From Streptomyces griseoruber (lineage in GTDB: Bacteria; Actinomycetota; Actinomycetes; Streptomycetales; Streptomycetaceae), in contig NZ_KQ948777.1 of NCBI RefSeq assembly GCF_001514205.1, forward strand, positions 222,812 through 286,811: DNA of 64,000 nt. Reading direction: 5' to 3'. Both the position numbers and the translations under genes were made by a program. Numbering within the stretch: the first letter of the stretch is position 1; every line of letters begins with the position of its first letter. Below the pieces are notes generated by a model that ran no database searches, was not told the DNA's origin, and was given only the letters and a program-made list of their open reading frames with translations. Shown in pieces: positions 62,976 through 64,000 of the stretch.

Positions 62976-63010
62976 GGGCCGGTCGGGCCCCACCCGGGAC
63001 CACCGGCCCC
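62976..63010 (+). promoter_or_regulatory. Paired operator-like sites before the second universal stress gene
   Basis: GGGCCGGTCGGGCCC (62976-62990) and GGGACCACCGGCCCC (62996-63010), 5 bp apart and about 64 bp before the gene, in the same arrangement as at 61885-61920. Confidence 0.6.
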
Positions 63011-63073
63011 TGCCGCCCGGGCCCCCGGGAAACCACGCTGGAATCGGATCTGTCGCACCAGGAGGTGGAGATC

Positions 63074-63979
63074 ATGCTCCGCACTGTCACCGTAGGCCTC
63101 GACGGCTCGCCCGAGAGCCGGGCCGCCGCAGAGTGGGCGGCCCGCGAGTCGACCCTGCGCAGCCTGCCGCTGAAGCTCGTCCATGTGTGGGAGCCGGTAC
63201 CGGAGCCGATGGCCCAGGCCCCGCTCCTCGGCGCGGAGACCCAGCAGCACTGGACCGAGCGGATCCCCCGCGAGGCGGCCGAGGGCGTCGCGCTGCGCCA
63301 CCCCGGCCTGGAGGTGATCACCGAGCAGCTCTACGGCCACCCCGGCGACGTGCTCGCCGAGGCGGCGAAGAACGCCGAACTGCTCGTCCTCGGCTCGCGC
63401 GGCCTCGGCGGCCTGGGCGGTTTCCTGGTCGGATCGGTCGGCCTGTCGGTCCTCGCGCACGCCGAGCGCCCCGTGGTGCTGGTCCGGGCGCTGGAACAGG
63501 CCGCCGACGAGCACGAGCCGGACCCGGTGGGCATCCCGTCCGCCGCGACGCCCTTCCGGCCCGTGGTCCTCGGGCTCGACACCGCGCATCCGGACGAGAC
63601 GCTCATCGCGTTCGCCTTCGACGCCGCCCTGCGCCGCGAGACCCCGCTGCGGGTCGTCCACGCCTGGAACCCGCCGCCGTACTACGCCTACGGCACCCCC
63701 GCCAACCCCGCCCTGCACGAGGCGCTGGCCCTCAGCGCGGCCGAGGAGGTCGCCAAGGTGCTCAGCCCCTGGCGGACCAGGTTCCCGGGCGTGGAGACCG
63801 TCGAGGTCACCCGCTACGGCAGCCCCGCGGTCCATCTCGTGGACGCCTCCCACGAGGCCTCCCTGGTCGTCGTCGGCCGGCGCACCCGCCGCAACCCGGT
63901 GGGCAGCCACATCGGCCATGTCACCCACGCCGTCCTGCACCACGCCACCGTCCCCGTCGCCGTGGTCCCCCACGACTGA
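63074..63979 (+). CDS. Tandem-domain universal stress protein
   Basis: A 301-residue protein of two UspA domains, a paralogue of the preceding gene: MLRTVTVGLDGSPESRAAAE, LLVLGSRGLGGLGGFLVGSV, then VVLGLDTAHPDETLIAFAF and VVVGRRTRRNPVGSHIGHV. AGGAGG lies before ATG 63074. A separate promoter with paired operator-like sites suggests independent but parallel control. Confidence 0.93.
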   Translation: MLRTVTVGLDGSPESRAAAEWAARESTLRSLPLKLVHVWEPVPEPMAQAPLLGAETQQHWTERIPREAAEGVALRHPGLEVITEQLYGHPGDVLAEAAKNAELLVLGSRGLGGLGGFLVGSVGLSVLAHAERPVVLVRALEQAADEHEPDPVGIPSAATPFRPVVLGLDTAHPDETLIAFAFDAALRRETPLRVVHAWNPPPYYAYGTPANPALHEALALSAAEEVAKVLSPWRTRFPGVETVEVTRYGSPAVHLVDASHEASLVVVGRRTRRNPVGSHIGHVTHAVLHHATVPVAVVPHD

Positions 63980-64000
63980 CCCACCCTCTGCAGGAGTTGA

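Overview
The window is very GC-rich, uses almost only G or C at third codon positions and starts many genes with GTG. Together with AfsR-type regulators, a TerD protein, a PknG-type kinase and a complete coelichelin siderophore cluster, this points to a Streptomyces chromosome, probably an arm region because the accessory content is high. No tRNA, rRNA, insertion sequence or CRISPR array was seen.

Layout. 1-10.4 kb: chromosomal genes (MOSC protein fragment, Pro/Gln/Tyr-rich protein, two-domain TerD protein, HpnB-like glycosyltransferase, Asp/Glu racemase, membrane protein, O-antigen ligase-like protein, lipoprotein N-acyltransferase Lnt, Nudix hydrolase, decayed LacI regulator, Ser/Thr kinase). 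10.5-33.2 kb: the full coelichelin cluster cchA-cchK. The three adenylation domains of CchH give exactly the specificity codes I recall for formyl-hydroxy-ornithine, threonine and hydroxy-ornithine. 33.2-34.8 kb: an N-acetylglutamate synthase-like GNAT and an N-acetylglutamate kinase (ArgB). Each has its own iron box, so they look like an iron-controlled ornithine supply attached to the cluster. Seven 19-bp iron boxes (DmdR/IdeR type) lie between 11.5 and 34.9 kb.

34.9-38.4 kb: a secreted phosphodiesterase with a lectin domain and a coupled pair of poorly known genes. 38.4-52.5 kb: a signalling and defence-like region. It holds an NB-ARC/TPR protein, a divergent AfsR-type SARP, a 30-residue peptide gene, and a small protein whose C-terminal motif matches the N-terminal motif of the NB-ARC protein (amyloid-signalling type). 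A tightly packed operon follows: trypsin-like protease, PknG-like kinase, VWA protein, membrane sensor and solute-binding lipoprotein. It resembles an enlarged GlnX-GlnH-PknG nutrient-sensing module and is the best candidate for an undescribed system.

52.5-57.5 kb: assorted genes with clear decay (a second LacI remnant and a twice-frameshifted methyltransferase). 57.5-64 kb: a hypoxia/nitric-oxide dormancy island (flavohemoglobin, DevR/OsdR-like response regulator, pyridoxamine-phosphate-oxidase-fold protein, cyclic-nucleotide-binding protein, DUF429 protein, two universal stress proteins). Its intergenic regions carry recurring GGGCCGnnCGGCCC and GGGACCnnnGGCCCC sites, the likely operators. 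The last 20 bases hold a possible ribosome binding site for a gene beyond the window.
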